A stretch of 64,000 bases of DNA, taken from VAXT01 sp035318925. Lineage in GTDB: Bacteria > Actinomycetota > Thermoleophilia > Gaiellales > Gaiellaceae. The notes under the pieces are model-generated. The model had not been told where the DNA came from and ran no database searches. It saw only the letters and a list, made by a program, of their open reading frames with translations. The stretch is from contig DATHDS010000021.1 in the NCBI GenBank assembly GCA_035318925.1, forward strand, positions 124,001 through 188,000, given 5' to 3'. Below, in pieces: positions 63,795-64,000 of the stretch. How positions within the stretch are numbered: the stretch's first letter is position 1; every line of letters begins with the position of its first letter. A program made the position numbers and the translations under genes.

Positions 63795-64000
63795 CGAGGA
63801 TCCCGGCCAGCCGGGTCGGGGACAGCGATTCGCCCAGGAAGAAGTAGGCGCCGAGGACGATGCAGGCGTAGCCGACTCCCGCGAAGGCCGGAAACGCCAC
63901 GACGACCTCCCACCGACTGAGTGCGAGCAGCCAGGTTCCGAAACTGAACGCGTAGAGCACGAACCCGAGCAGGAACGAGGGCTCGGCCAGCAGCCCCTTG
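63760..64000 (-). CDS. EamA/SMR-type small transporter, ArnE-like (5' end outside window)
   Basis: The last ~79 residues of a membrane protein whose start lies beyond the right edge. Three hydrophobic segments are visible, with GTWLLALSRWEVVVAFPAFA and a final FFLGESLSPTRLAGILVIFA element. This pattern is shared by EamA/DMT transporters and by the ArnE/ArnF flippase subunits. Next to a polyprenyl-phosphate GT2, a role in flipping the polyprenyl-linked sugar is a good guess; a general small-drug transporter is the alternative. Confidence 0.65.
   Translation of the reverse strand, partial: KGLLAEPSFLLGFVLYAFSFGTWLLALSRWEVVVAFPAFAGVGYACIVLGAYFFLGESLSPTRLAGILVIFAGMLLLAR

Noticed and set aside
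1..64000. Prophage, integrative element, insertion sequence or CRISPR array
   Set aside because: No integrase, transposase, phage structural gene, tandem short repeats with spacers or tRNA attachment site was seen. Only the 162-bp palindrome at 24927 is element-like.

Overview
The window is dense, GC-rich, almost gap-free DNA from an Actinomycetota-like bacterium. I suspect Thermoleophilia (Gaiella/Solirubrobacter-like). The reasons are high-GC codon use, a secreted PD40 propeller ending in a PASTA domain, a giant BTAD/NB-ARC/TPR regulator, many GTG/TTG starts, and many genes whose only upstream signal is a -10-like hexamer 6-10 nt before the start codon, which suggests leaderless mRNAs. The phylum call is fairly safe; the class is an inference.

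Region 1-40 kb is a cell-surface polysaccharide locus. It holds two Wzx-type flippases (1-1192, partial; 25093-26544), two Wzy/O-antigen-ligase-type proteins (3517-4842, 26572-28044), several GT4 and GT2 glycosyltransferases, three large GT-C-like membrane proteins, two polysaccharide deacetylases and four methyltransferases. It also holds a sulfotransferase, an alkaline-phosphatase-fold membrane enzyme and secreted propeller, Ig-like and M23 proteins. A sub-module at 14191-18703 combines a LegB/ArnA-like nucleotide-sugar dehydratase, a DegT aminotransferase and two tandem ATP-grasp ligases, which suggests an amino sugar that is then amidated.

Region 40-51 kb is sulfur metabolism. A sulfate ABC importer (sbp-cysT-cysW-cysA) is divergent from an Rrf2 regulator across a large inverted repeat. 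Converging on it is an eight-gene, fully overlapping operon read right to left (50935 to 44279): FAD oxidoreductase, class I fumarase-type alpha and beta subunits, phosphosulfolactate synthase (ComA), [4Fe-4S] APS reductase, APS kinase, ATP sulfurylase and a TauE/SafE exporter. No sulfite reductase is present. Sulfite made by the APS reductase is therefore placed next to an enzyme that adds it to PEP to make a C3 sulfonate. The fumarase-like and fumarate-reductase/aspartate-oxidase-like enzymes act on C4 dicarboxylates of which sulfolactate and sulfoacrylate are close analogues. I propose a sulfonate biosynthesis pathway; this is the most interesting system in the window. APS kinase would supply PAPS for the sulfotransferase in the polysaccharide locus.

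Region 51-64 kb has an MFS exporter, the BTAD regulator, an Fe-ADH/maleylacetate-reductase-like enzyme, and a CysL-type LysR regulator whose start overlaps a 15-bp palindrome. The same palindrome occurs upstream of the sulfonate operon. A second short glycan block follows (initiating sugar transferase, asparagine synthase, DUF354 protein, polyprenyl-phosphate GT2, ArnE-like small transporter) with a CPA1 antiporter.

I saw no rRNA, tRNA, CRISPR array or insertion sequence. No stretch longer than about 270 bp lacks a gene.
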